Source of the DNA: CAZIOH01 sp964540815
Lineage (GTDB): Bacteria > Myxococcota_A > Polyangia > Fen-1088
Assembly: GCA_964540815.1 (NCBI GenBank)
Contig: CAZIOH010000148.1
Span: 1 to 9,957, forward strand
DNA: 9,957 nucleotides
Direction of reading: 5' to 3'
In this document: piece by piece, positions 1 to 8,069 of the stretch
Layout of the letters: every line of letters starts with the position of its first letter
Position numbering within the stretch: the first letter of the stretch is position 1
Program-made: the position numbers and the translations under genes
The notes under the pieces: generated by a model
The model's input: the letters and a program-made list of their open reading frames with translations, nothing else
Told to the model about the DNA's origin: nothing
Databases searched by the model: none

Positions 1-4
1 CGCG

Positions 5-60
5 GATCTGCTTTGCTGGTGCTGTCTCCGGTTGGCAAAGCCAACCTCCGATCCACCGCA
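5..60 (+). repeat. Left copy of a 56-bp inverted end repeat with internal hairpin
   Basis: This stretch is the reverse complement of 9902-9957 with a single mismatch (T at 23 against G at 9939). Inside it is a perfect 7-bp stem with a 3-base loop, GGTTGGC-AAA-GCCAACC (30-46). No transposase or integrase gene lies in the window, so a simple transposon is not supported. The likeliest reading is a dispersed, hairpin-bearing intergenic repeat at which the assembly stopped on both sides. Its copy number in the genome cannot be seen from here. Confidence 0.85.
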
Positions 61-134
61 TGAGCGAACCTCGGCTGAGGCGTGACCTCGCGCTCTGAAC
101 TGGCGCTTCGGGACCGGACGTCAGGGCCCAATTG

Positions 135-184
135 CTCGTCCTCGTTCCGCGCCGTCGCGTACGGGCGCGAGACGAGAGGACGAG
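135..184. repeat. Large imperfect inverted repeat (hairpin)
   Basis: CTCGTCCTC at 135-143 pairs perfectly with GAGGACGAG at 176-184. After a short internal loop the pairing resumes with CGCGCC (148-153) against GGCGCG (164-169), or in an alternative register CCGT (152-155) against ACGG (161-164). Only about five bases remain unpaired at the tip. It lies downstream of the minus-strand hydrolase gene, so it could fold in that gene's 3' RNA, or it may be part of a repeat element. Its function is unknown. Confidence 0.55.
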
Positions 185-203
185 GCCCGCCCCCCTTCTT
201 ATC

Positions 204-230
204 CCCTCCCCCCGCGAAGCGGGGGGAGGG
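204..230 (-). terminator. Perfect 12-bp GC hairpin downstream of the hydrolase gene; terminator-like or REP-like
   Basis: CCCTCCCCCCGC (204-215) and GCGGGGGGAGGG (219-230) are perfect complements separated by a GAA loop. The hairpin starts 46 bases past the stop codon of the minus-strand hydrolase gene. The stem is very stable, but on the minus strand it is followed by GGATAAGAAGG rather than a run of T, so it is not a classical intrinsic terminator. C-rich hairpins of this kind are often scattered between genes of GC-rich genomes, and a repeat origin is equally likely. Confidence 0.5.
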
Positions 231-276
231 TGATGGAGAGGGGTCCCACTTCATTCCTATGCACCGCGAGGTCCCT

Positions 277-1155
277 TCATGGCGGCGACGGGGATGGGGG
301 GTGCGGGGCGGGGAGGGTTTGCTGGATCCGGTCGGCGATGAGTGCGTGACCTTCGGCTCCGGGGTGGTACGCATCGCTCGCGAGGCGTTCGGGGTGGCCG
401 TGGAAGAGGTCGGCGATCGGCACCAGGACCGCGCCGGAGTCGGTGTCCGCGGCGGCTTCGAGCACGCCGTTCCACGACGCGAGGAGCGCACGCGCGGCGG
501 GCTCCTCGGTCGGCGCGACCTCGAAGGGGTTGTAGATCCCGATCAGCCGAATGGCGGCGGTCGAATTCACGCGCCGAAACTCCCTCACCAGCGCGACCAT
601 GTTCGCGCGCGCCGCCTCGCGCGCGGGCTCGGGATCGGCGAGCGCGCGTCCCGAGACCGGGCGCAGGGTATGGCTGAGATCATTTCCGCCGGCGGACACC
701 AGCAGCAAGCTGGCCGCCGCGACGGACGAGCGCACCTCTGGCTCCGACAGCCGGGCCAGCACCTCGCCGCTCTCGGCCCCGGGGACCGCCAGGTTGACCA
801 GCGAGGTCCGCCACCCGCGCGCCTCGAGCAGCTTCTGCAAGCGCCCGGCGTAGCCCCCTGCCCGCGCATCCCCGGTCCCCGCCGTCAGGGAGTCACCGAG
901 CGCGACCAGCCGGTAGACACCCGTGCCCGCGTCGCCCGGCGAAACGCTCGCCGCCGACAGCTCGGTGGGCCCCCGCACACCCTGCCCGTACCGGTTCGAG
1001 AGGGCCAGGACCAGCCCCACCGCGAGCGTGAGCGTGGCCAGCGCGGCAAGCGCGATGGGCGCGGCGACGGGCACCGCCCATCGCCGGCGCACGGTCCGCG
1101 AGGCCCAGGGACGCACCCCCCACAGATAGCACGAGCGCGGGGCTGAGCTGGGCAC
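277..1155 (-). CDS. Membrane-anchored SGNH/GDSL-family hydrolase (esterase/lipase)
   Basis: A 292-residue protein with the SGNH hydrolase blocks in order: block I LGDSLTAG with nucleophile Ser89, block II around Gly126 (NLAVPGAESGE), block III GGND with Asn158, and block V DAYHPGAEGH giving Asp261 and His264. All four expected catalytic or oxyanion positions are present. A hydrophobic segment at about residues 28-52 after an Arg-rich start should act as signal anchor or uncleaved signal, putting the catalytic domain outside the cytoplasm. The family hydrolyses esters or thioesters of lipids or acylated sugars; the substrate here cannot be named. The start is uncertain: GTG at 1155 gives the longest frame, while a GTG 13 codons later (residue 14) would still keep the whole anchor. 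The last residues (PAPHPPSPSPP) form a proline-rich tail encoded by C-rich DNA resembling the non-coding hairpin region next to it. Transcribed divergently from the ABC operon. Confidence 0.88.
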   Translation of the reverse strand: MPSSAPRSCYLWGVRPWASRTVRRRWAVPVAAPIALAALATLTLAVGLVLALSNRYGQGVRGPTELSAASVSPGDAGTGVYRLVALGDSLTAGTGDARAGGYAGRLQKLLEARGWRTSLVNLAVPGAESGEVLARLSEPEVRSSVAAASLLLVSAGGNDLSHTLRPVSGRALADPEPAREAARANMVALVREFRRVNSTAAIRLIGIYNPFEVAPTEEPAARALLASWNGVLEAAADTDSGAVLVPIADLFHGHPERLASDAYHPGAEGHALIADRIQQTLPAPHPPSPSPP

Positions 1156-1215
1156 TCCCGGTCGAGGGCCCGCTCAGTGGCCGGATGCAAGGTTTGCTCG
1201 TAGGATTCCGCCGGC
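1156..1215. promoter_or_regulatory. Divergent intergenic spacer, expected to carry promoters for both directions
   Basis: Sixty bases separate the start of the minus-strand hydrolase gene from the start of the plus-strand ABC operon, so at least the plus-strand promoter should lie here or just inside the hydrolase gene. I see no convincing -35/-10 pair. AGGA at 1202-1205 lies 10 bases before the ATG at 1216 and may be a weak ribosome binding site. No fluoride riboswitch-like fold is apparent, although the operon ends in a predicted fluoride transporter. Confidence 0.35.
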
Positions 1216-2009
<794 letters not shown>

Positions 2010-2013
<4 letters not shown>

Positions 2014-3086
2014 CGGACCCATCCCTTCGGCCTTCGCGCCCGGCGCGCCCTTTTCGCCCCTCGGGCCGCTCGCCCTTCGCGCTCCCGTCGCTCGTTCACA
2101 ACGAGACCACCAAGCTCCTCGGGCGACGGCGGCTGCACCTCGCGCTCGGGATCCTGCTCGCCTTCCTCGGCATCGCCACCTGGGCGGAGCAGCGCCAGGT
2201 CGACAATCAGCGCGCCGAGGCCAGCGCCAGCGAGGGCGGAGGCGGACACGATGACTGGCGCGCCCAGGTCCGCAGCCGCATCGATTCCCTCGAGCGCAGC
2301 GCCAGGCGCCGTCGCGTCTTCGCCAACTTCTCACGTTACCAGCGCTTCGAGGCCACCCGCCTGCGCTACCACCTGGCGCACGGAATCGATCCCGCCCGCC
2401 AGACGGGCCCGGCCTTCTCGCGGGCCTTCGCCGCCCTCGGGAGCACGCTGCTCCTGCCCCTGCTCGTCATCCTCCTCGGGGCCGACATCGTGAGCGGGGA
2501 GGCGGCGGCTGGCACCATCAAGATGCTGCTCACCCGCCCGGTGGCGCGCTCGAGGATCCTCGGGTCCAAGGTGGTGACGGTGGTGCTGTTCGCGGGGCTC
2601 CTGGTGGGTGTGGCGGCGATCGCCGCCTGGATCATCGGGGGGCTCGCCTTCGGGTGGCGCGGCTGGGACGCGCCGGTCTTCACGGGGTTTCGCTCGGGGG
2701 CAGACGGGGTCGATACGAGCAACGTGCGCATGACCCCGCTGTGGCTCGACGCGCTCGCCAGCTACGGGCTGGCGTGGCTCTCGTGCGTCGCCGTGGGCGT
2801 CCTGGCGGTGAGCTTCTCGGTGTTCTTCCCCTCGAGCGTGGCGGCCGTCGGCGCCCTCATGGCCTTGCTGGTGGCGGGCGCGCTGCTCGGTCAGCTCGCC
2901 ACCGACTGGGCCCCGGCCCGCTGGTTCTTCTCGACGAACCTCCCGCTGGCGCAGTTTCACGCCGGGGCTCCGCCCCCCGTCGACGGCATGACCGTCGGAC
3001 AATCCGCCGCGGTCCTGTGTGCCTGGAGCGTGCTCGCCCTCGGCGCGGCCTTCCTTCTCTTCGGACGCCGGGACGTGACCGCGTGA
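2010..3086 (+). CDS. ABC-2 type transporter permease subunit
   Basis: A 358-residue membrane protein and the obvious partner of the preceding ATPase. The frame is open further upstream, but GTG at 2010 is chosen because it forms a GTGA overlap with the ATPase stop and removes an Arg-rich segment that only shadows the ATPase gene. After a Pro/Arg-rich cytoplasmic start come a first membrane segment at about 43-60, a polar, charged loop of about 80 residues (Gly-rich at 76-79), and then membrane segments near 143-160 and 188-212 plus about three more towards the C-terminus. The stretch VSGEAAAGTIKMLLTRPVAR (161-180) matches the conserved cytoplasmic coupling segment of ABC-2 permeases (E..xGT.k.LLt.PvsR). 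The long first loop is typical of the NatB-like or YhaP-like shape. It should form a dimeric export channel in the inner membrane; cargo unknown. Confidence 0.87.
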
Positions 3087-4441
3087 GCGCGCCTCCCGGC
3101 GCCGCACCTCCCCCCTCGGCGCCGAGCGCGGCCACTGCCACGGCGACTCCGGAGGCCGAGGCGCCCGGCCAGCCCCCGCCGGCCACGCGCTGGATCTGGC
3201 TGGCGCCGATCGCCTGGGCAGTCCTCGGCAGCCTGGTGGGGGTGCTCACCGGATCGGCCTCCGCCCTCTTCCTGTGGTTGCTCGACGTCGCCACCACCTT
3301 TCGCGGCGCCCACCAGCACATCGTGTACGCCCTCCCTCTCGCCGGGCTCGCCATCGGCCTGGTCTACGAGCGCCACGGTCGGTCCATCCAGGCCGGCAAC
3401 AACCTGATCATCGATACCATCCACGACGAGGGTCCTCAGATCCCGATCCGGATGGCCCCGATGGTGCTCGTGGGCACGGTCCTGACGCACGTCTTCGGCG
3501 GCAGCGCCGGGCGCGAGGGCACCGCCGTCCAGATGGGAGCCAGCCTCAGCGATGCGCTCTCGCACCTGCTGCGCTTGCCGCGGTCCTTGCGCCACCAGCT
3601 GCTCGCGGCCGGGGTGGCGGGCGGGTTCGGCTCGGTCTTCGGCACCCCCATCGCCGGCGCGGTCTTCGGCCTCGAGTTCATCGTCCTCGGGCACCTCGAG
3701 TACCGGGCCCTCGGCCCGGCCCTCTTCGCGGCCGTGGTCGGCGATCTCACGACCCGGGCGCTCGGCATCACCCACACCCGCTACCCGCTACCGGACGCGC
3801 TCCCGCTGACCGCCGGGGTGCTGGTCAAGTGGATGATCTTCGCGGTGGCGGTGGCGCTCACGACCCTCGCCTTCATCGAGCTCACCCACGCGCTCAAGCA
3901 GCGCGGAGCTTCCTTGATCCCGCGCCTGCCGTGGCGCCTGGCCGCGGGTGGCCTCCTGGTGGTCGCCATGTGGCGCGCGGTCGGGACCAGCGACTACCTC
4001 GGACTCGGGGTCCCCACCATCGTGCGAGCCTTCGTCGACCCATCGCTCCCCCGCACCGCCTTCGCGGCCAAGCTCGTCTTCACCGCGGTCACCCTCGGGG
4101 CCGGTTTCCTCGGAGGCGAGGTGACCCCGCTGTTCTTCGTCGGAGCCGCCCTCGGCAACCTGCTGGCGCGCGCGCTCGGCCTGCCGCTCGCCCTCGGCGC
4201 CGGGGTGGGGATGGCGGCTGTCTTCGCCGCCGCCGCCAACACGCCGCTGGCGCTGTCGATCATGGCGGTCGAGCTGCTCGGGCGGAACGTTCTGCCGCAC
4301 GCGGCGCTCGTGTGCGGCATGGCCTACCTGCTCTCCGGGCACCGGGGGATCTACTCCGCCCAGCGGCTGCGCCACGGCAAGCTCGGCCAGACCATCGCCC
4401 GGCACATGCGCCTCGGCGAATACCGCACCCGGCCGCGCTGA
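3083..4441 (+). CDS. CLC-family anion/proton antiporter, predicted fluoride exporter (CLC-F type)
   Basis: A 452-residue polytopic membrane protein of the CLC chloride channel/antiporter fold. GTG at 3083 is chosen because it forms a GTGA overlap with the permease stop; the first ~35 residues are Ala/Pro/Thr-rich and cytoplasmic. The gating-glutamate motif reads GGSAGREGT (139-147, Glu145), where chloride-type CLCs have GREGP. The helix-N motif is GGEVTP (344-349), where chloride types have GxFxP, and the segment aligning with the usual anion-binding serine is AGNNLIID (104-111), giving Asn. The pore tyrosine is probably Tyr424 in GIYSAQR. GREGT, GEVTP and Met/Asn in place of Ser are the features I recall for fluoride/proton antiporters, which expel F- using the proton gradient. 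No C-terminal CBS domains are present. The subfamily is inferred from motifs, not from a tree; an ordinary chloride antiporter is the alternative. Confidence 0.87.
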   Translation: MSAPPGAAPPPSAPSAATATATPEAEAPGQPPPATRWIWLAPIAWAVLGSLVGVLTGSASALFLWLLDVATTFRGAHQHIVYALPLAGLAIGLVYERHGRSIQAGNNLIIDTIHDEGPQIPIRMAPMVLVGTVLTHVFGGSAGREGTAVQMGASLSDALSHLLRLPRSLRHQLLAAGVAGGFGSVFGTPIAGAVFGLEFIVLGHLEYRALGPALFAAVVGDLTTRALGITHTRYPLPDALPLTAGVLVKWMIFAVAVALTTLAFIELTHALKQRGASLIPRLPWRLAAGGLLVVAMWRAVGTSDYLGLGVPTIVRAFVDPSLPRTAFAAKLVFTAVTLGAGFLGGEVTPLFFVGAALGNLLARALGLPLALGAGVGMAAVFAAAANTPLALSIMAVELLGRNVLPHAALVCGMAYLLSGHRGIYSAQRLRHGKLGQTIARHMRLGEYRTRPR

Positions 4442-4454
4442 GCGCGCGGCGTCC

Positions 4455-4481
4455 GAAATTCGCACCCCGTCGATCATCTGA
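4455..4481 (+). promoter_or_regulatory. Possible ECF-type promoter upstream of the lipoprotein-sigma-caspase operon
   Basis: GAAATT (4455-4460) and TCTGA (4477-4481) are 16 bases apart. This resembles the extracytoplasmic sigma pattern known from E. coli RpoE (GAACTT, 16-17 bases, TCTGA), with one mismatch in the -35 element. It lies 58 bases before the lipoprotein start, in the only sizeable gap upstream of the operon encoding an ECF sigma factor, so autoregulation would fit. The specificity of this sigma factor is unknown and the match is short, so this is a weak call. Confidence 0.3.
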
Positions 4482-4528
4482 TACCTTCGCTTCACACTTG
4501 AGGCCGGTCGCGTGTTCCTTGAAGTGAT

Positions 4529-4533
4529 GGAGG
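4529..4533 (+). promoter_or_regulatory. Ribosome binding site deciding the lipoprotein start
   Basis: GGAGG ends 5 bases before the ATG at 4539. This is the clearest Shine-Dalgarno sequence before this gene and favours that ATG over the in-frame GTG at 4512 and the ATG at 4527, which would put extra acidic residues ahead of the signal peptide. Confidence 0.65.
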
Positions 4534-4538
4534 TGACG

Positions 4539-6674
4539 ATGCACGCGACGTCTCGGCGGCTGTCGGTGCTGGCCGTTTGTGTGATCGCGTCGTCCGGTTG
4601 TGGCGACGGCGTGCGGCGGAATCCGCTCGGATCCCCCGGCTCGGGTGGGGTTCCCGCAGCATCCTCAGACCCCGGCGGCGGAGCCACGGGCGGTGGCCAC
4701 GCGGCAGGAGGCACCTCCGGCGGGCCGGCGGCCGCAGGCACTGGCGGCGGCCCGGCAACCGCGGCCACCGGCGGCCATGCGGGTGCGACCGGCGGCGACG
4801 CCGCGATGGTCAACCCGCCGCCGTCGGGACCGCTGTCCGGATCCTGGCTCCCCTGCGGACAACTCGGCGACGGCGGCCCCGCCAACATCGCCCTGTCCGC
4901 CGACGGACAGACGCTGGTCGCGTCGTTCGTATGGGGCCCGATGATCGCCTATCGAACGTCGGGTCGACAGGTCATTGCGCAGATCGGACCCGACACGTTG
5001 CGGTCGGTGTCGCCCGCGGTGTCGGCGGACGGCGGCCTCGTCGCGAGCGACTATCCCGTCCAGGTCTGGCAGGTCGGGCGGGCCTCGCCGTTGTTCACGC
5101 TCCCCGCCACCAAGGGGACGCCCGCGTTCAGCCCGGACGGGAAGCAGCTGCTCGTCACCAGCCAGGACGCCAGTCTCTCCTCCACCGTCGAGGTGTGGGA
5201 CATCGCCTCCGGACAGATGGTTCGCGGCGCGGGCCCCGGCGACACGGCGGTCTTCGCCAACGGAGGCAGCCAGATCGTCACGCACACCCATCAAGACCAG
5301 ACCATCCGGTTCACTGGAGCCGGAACCGCGGCTCCGGCCATCACGCTTCCACTGGATGAATCGGCTGCCCACCGGCTGTCCCCGATCGGAACCATGGTGG
5401 TTGGCTACGGGCCCGCCGCCCCCGGCGGCGTGGGCGTGTCGATGCAGGCGTATCACCTGCCCGACGGCCGCCGCCTCTGGAGCGTAACGGCGGACCGAGC
5501 GGAGAGCTTCTTGACGTTCTCGCCAGATGGCCGCCAGATCGTTTCGTACAGCCCGACCGGCCACTCCGCTCCGACCACCCACGCCTTTGACACCAGCACC
5601 GGAGCCGAGATCACCCTGCCCGGCGTGGGCTCGCACGATGACCTGATCGGGATCGTGCTCGGCCCCGAGGGCAAGCCCGGCATCGTGGCCACGGGCAGCG
5701 GCATCTTCGGGTTGACCGGCGACCCCAAGGACCCCGTCACGGTTCCAGACAGCATCTATCCGCTGCCGGGCGGCGGAGGTCTCCCCGTCGCGTCCGTCGC
5801 CATCTCCGGCGATGGCCAGTGGCTCGCGACCGGAGCCATCGAGCGCGAACAAAGCACGGTCGTCTGGAACCTCCCGGCGCGGAAGGTGCAGCGCACGCTG
5901 CCGACGGGGGATCGCTCGTCGACCGTGATCTTCACGGCCGACAGCCGCCAGGTCGTGCGGGCCTGGGACTCCATCGACGCGTGGTCGATAGCGACGGGGG
6001 ACCAGGCGTGGGGGTTCTTGCCCCCGGCCAATGTCCCGGAGACCGGCGGCCTGCGCTGGTTCGCCGCGGTCTCCCCCTCGGGAGATCGGGTGGCGACGAA
6101 CTACGGCACCGGCGTGACGATCTTCAGCACGAACGATCCGAACATCACCACGCAACTGGACGTGGGGCAGCCCTACGCCGCGCTGGCCTTCTCGCCCGAC
6201 GGGCAGACGCTTGCGACGTCGGGGCCCATGTTGTGGCGTGTCTCCGACGGGCAGAAGCTCTGGCCGACCGGGGCGCTCCCGCCACCACCAGCCCCCGCCT
6301 CCGGATCCGACCCTCTTCCGGACAACTGGGTGGCGTTTTCACCAGACGGCACGCTGATCCTGGTGTCGGAGTTCCTCCCGGATGGCGTCGCGTGGTTGAC
6401 CGACTTCCAGAGCTACCGGACATTGACCAAGATCTACCGCGCCAGCGACGGAGCCCTGGTTCGAGACATGGGCAATTCCCTGAGGCGCAGGCCCGCGTTT
6501 TCAGCCGACGGAGCCTGGATCGTGGCGGGATCCCGCGTCTATCCAACGCTGTCGGGCGCGCCCGTCCAGCTGTCACCGGCCAGCGTCTTCGACAGCGTGT
6601 CGGCCTTCGGGCCCGATGGAACCATCGCAGTTGGTGGGACTGACGGTGTCACGCGACTCTACTGCCCCCAATGA
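4539..6674 (+). CDS. Secreted lipoprotein with Gly/Ala-rich linker and WD40-like beta-propeller
   Basis: A 711-residue protein. The start has a short basic region (Arg6, Arg7), a hydrophobic core and IASSGC with Cys21, a plausible though non-ideal lipobox. A linker of about 60 residues (31-90), almost only Gly, Ala, Thr, Ser and Pro, follows, as in many myxobacterial surface lipoproteins. The rest is built of WD40/PD40-like blades: the motif FSPDG or a close variant (LSADG, SADGG, ISGDG, SPSGD, FSADG, FGPDG) recurs roughly every 40-60 residues, often followed by hydrophobic-alternating strands and VWDI- or VWNL-type ends. The propeller region has only two cysteines, Cys106 at its start and Cys709 near its end, which could form a disulfide closing the ring. 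No enzyme motif is visible; a binding or scaffold role outside the inner membrane is inferred. Its stop overlaps the sigma factor start (ATGA), linking it to the signalling genes. Confidence 0.82.
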   Translation: MHATSRRLSVLAVCVIASSGCGDGVRRNPLGSPGSGGVPAASSDPGGGATGGGHAAGGTSGGPAAAGTGGGPATAATGGHAGATGGDAAMVNPPPSGPLSGSWLPCGQLGDGGPANIALSADGQTLVASFVWGPMIAYRTSGRQVIAQIGPDTLRSVSPAVSADGGLVASDYPVQVWQVGRASPLFTLPATKGTPAFSPDGKQLLVTSQDASLSSTVEVWDIASGQMVRGAGPGDTAVFANGGSQIVTHTHQDQTIRFTGAGTAAPAITLPLDESAAHRLSPIGTMVVGYGPAAPGGVGVSMQAYHLPDGRRLWSVTADRAESFLTFSPDGRQIVSYSPTGHSAPTTHAFDTSTGAEITLPGVGSHDDLIGIVLGPEGKPGIVATGSGIFGLTGDPKDPVTVPDSIYPLPGGGGLPVASVAISGDGQWLATGAIEREQSTVVWNLPARKVQRTLPTGDRSSTVIFTADSRQVVRAWDSIDAWSIATGDQAWGFLPPANVPETGGLRWFAAVSPSGDRVATNYGTGVTIFSTNDPNITTQLDVGQPYAALAFSPDGQTLATSGPMLWRVSDGQKLWPTGALPPPPAPASGSDPLPDNWVAFSPDGTLILVSEFLPDGVAWLTDFQSYRTLTKIYRASDGALVRDMGNSLRRRPAFSADGAWIVAGSRVYPTLSGAPVQLSPASVFDSVSAFGPDGTIAVGGTDGVTRLYCPQ

Positions 6675-7198
6675 CGTCGGCGTCGCCCCCCGGCGATCGC
6701 GACGGTCCGCTCGATTTCGACGCGCTCTATGCGCGCCACGGCGCCACCATCTACGCGCGTTGCCGACAGATGCTGCGCGACCCCTCCGCCGCGGAGGACG
6801 TGACCCAGGAAGCCTTCCTGCGGATCCATGGCGCGCTGGCCAGGGTTCGCGGCCCGCGCGAGGCGCTGGTGTGGCTGTTTCGAACCGCGACGAACCTGTG
6901 CCTCAACGAGATCCGCGCCGGCAAGTACCGTCCCGTCCCGGTGAACCTGCTGCCCGACCGGGGCGGCCCACCGCCGGAGTCATCGCTGGCGGCGCAGGAT
7001 CTGGTGGCGCGACTCTGCCGCGCGCTGCCCGAGCCGCTGATGGTGGCGGGCTGGCTGTACCATGTCGACGGGCTGGATCAGTCGGAGATCGCGGAGATCT
7101 GCGGGGTCTCGCGCCGCACCATCGTCGCGCGCGTGAGCTCGTTCGAGGCGCGGGCGCGTGCGTTCGTGACGGAGGCTGACGATGGGCGATCCGGCTGA
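6671..7198 (+). CDS. ECF-family RNA polymerase sigma factor
   Basis: A 175-residue protein with the two-domain ECF layout. Sigma region 2 spans about residues 16-85: FDALYARHG at the start, the core-binding stretch SAAEDVTQEAFLRI (39-52), and WLFRTATNLCLNEIR (68-82) for the -10 recognition helix. A Pro-rich linker (95-104) leads to sigma region 4 (about 108-167), with the helix-turn-helix QSEIAEICGVSRRTIVARVSS (137-157) that should read the -35 element. Length is normal for the class, and no extra C-terminal domain or SnoaL domain is seen. The ATG lies in an ATGA overlap with the lipoprotein stop and has no Shine-Dalgarno of its own, so translation is probably coupled. The next gene, overlapping by 17 bases, encodes its probable anti-sigma factor. 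Targets are unknown; the promoter candidate at 4455-4481 may be one. Confidence 0.93.
   Translation: MTSASPPGDRDGPLDFDALYARHGATIYARCRQMLRDPSAAEDVTQEAFLRIHGALARVRGPREALVWLFRTATNLCLNEIRAGKYRPVPVNLLPDRGGPPPESSLAAQDLVARLCRALPEPLMVAGWLYHVDGLDQSEIAEICGVSRRTIVARVSSFEARARAFVTEADDGRSG
7171..7175 (+). promoter_or_regulatory. Ribosome binding site of the anti-sigma gene, inside the sigma gene
   Basis: GGAGG lies within the last codons of the sigma factor gene, 6 bases before the ATG at 7182. It supports that start and means the anti-sigma factor can be initiated independently while still overlapping its partner gene. Confidence 0.65.
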
Positions 7199-8069
7199 CC
7201 TCGGCGCGAAGGACGACGCGACCTCGCGGCATGTGTCGACCTTCCACCTCGAGGCGATGCGACTTGGCGCGATGGCACGGTCCGCGAGAGATCGGGCTGC
7301 CCGCCACCTGGTGGCGTGTGTGCGGTGCCGCGAGCTGGCCGCGCAATGGGAGGCCAGCCTCCGGGAGTTCGCCGACGGTGCCTTGGCTCGAACCCGCGCT
7401 TCGTTGCACGACCGGGCGGAGGCGGCGCAGGGCACGGCCCCCCGCCGACCGGTGGACCGAAAGGTGCTCGGGTGGGCGACAGCTTTCGCCGCAGCAGCGG
7501 CCCTCGCGGGCCTGAGCGTCGTCTGGCGTGCGCCGACGTCGCACGAAGGGGTCGACGCCAATCCCGGTGCACTCGGTGCGACCAGTGAGCCCGCCGTCAG
7601 CGTCAAGGGCGGCCTCAGCTTCGCGATCGCCGCGCGCCGCGGCGATCGCGTGTTCCACGCGGACGCGCAGCCGCTGCGGGCGGGCGATCGGATCCGCTTC
7701 GTGCTCGACGGTGTAAGCTCCTCGTACCTCATGGTCGGCTCTGTCGATGGCGCCGGTCACGCCAACATCTACGTGCCGTACGGCGGTGCGCAGAGCGTCC
7801 TCGTGGCGTCCCGTCCACCGGCATCGGCTCATCTCGAGATTGAGGGCAGCATCGTCCTCGACCGTGCCCCCGGGCCCGAGCGGGTCTTCGCGCTCGTCTC
7901 GCAGCGCCCGCTCGCGGTGGGGCCGGTGCGCAGCGCGCTCCTGGCCATCGGCGCCGCCGGACCCGCGGCCATCCGCGAGACCAGGGCCTTGGGGTTGCCT
8001 CCGGAGCTCGTCGCCTCCGCCGGCACCTTGATCCAGCGCTCGGTCATCTTCGAGAAGGGCCGCGAATGA
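7182..8069 (+). CDS. Transmembrane zinc-type anti-sigma factor with DUF4384-like outer domain
   Basis: A 295-residue protein in three parts. The cytoplasmic part has the zinc anti-sigma signature His42-x3-Cys46-x2-Cys49 (HLVACVRC), with His22 in FHLEAMRLG as likely fourth ligand. A single membrane segment spans about residues 95-115. The outer part (about 140-240) resembles DUF4384: a LRAGDRIRFVLDG opening, then strands such as SYLMVGSVDG and ANIYVPYGG, as in domains that often accompany caspase-like or kinase proteins in bacterial envelopes. The DUF4384 assignment is by eye. The cytoplasmic part should bind and silence the sigma factor encoded just upstream, and the outer part should sense or transmit an envelope signal. 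No obvious site-1 protease motif is visible. Its stop overlaps the caspase gene start (ATGA), placing sensor and protease in one transcript. Confidence 0.82.
   Translation: MGDPADLGAKDDATSRHVSTFHLEAMRLGAMARSARDRAARHLVACVRCRELAAQWEASLREFADGALARTRASLHDRAEAAQGTAPRRPVDRKVLGWATAFAAAAALAGLSVVWRAPTSHEGVDANPGALGATSEPAVSVKGGLSFAIAARRGDRVFHADAQPLRAGDRIRFVLDGVSSSYLMVGSVDGAGHANIYVPYGGAQSVLVASRPPASAHLEIEGSIVLDRAPGPERVFALVSQRPLAVGPVRSALLAIGAAGPAAIRETRALGLPPELVASAGTLIQRSVIFEKGRE

Noticed and set aside
228..250. GGGTGATGGAGAGGGGTCCC resembles the start of a fluoride riboswitch
   Set aside because: The partner elements (a second CTGATG-type segment and pseudoknot) are missing, and it lies far from the CLC operon, next to a repeat-like hairpin.
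82..1146. A 354-codon open frame on the plus strand opposite the hydrolase gene
   Set aside because: The minus strand has all SGNH catalytic blocks; the plus frame is low-complexity Arg/Gly/Pro sequence that also runs through the non-coding hairpins.
2654..3082. Extended N-terminus of the CLC protein from 2654
   Set aside because: The extra 143 codons lie within the permease gene and are Arg/Gly-rich shadow sequence without membrane segments.
4665..6155. A 496-codon open frame on the minus strand opposite the lipoprotein gene
   Set aside because: It is antisense to a gene with clear signal peptide and propeller motifs; its composition (Arg, Gly, Ala, His-rich, no recognisable domain) is typical of a shadow frame in GC-rich DNA.
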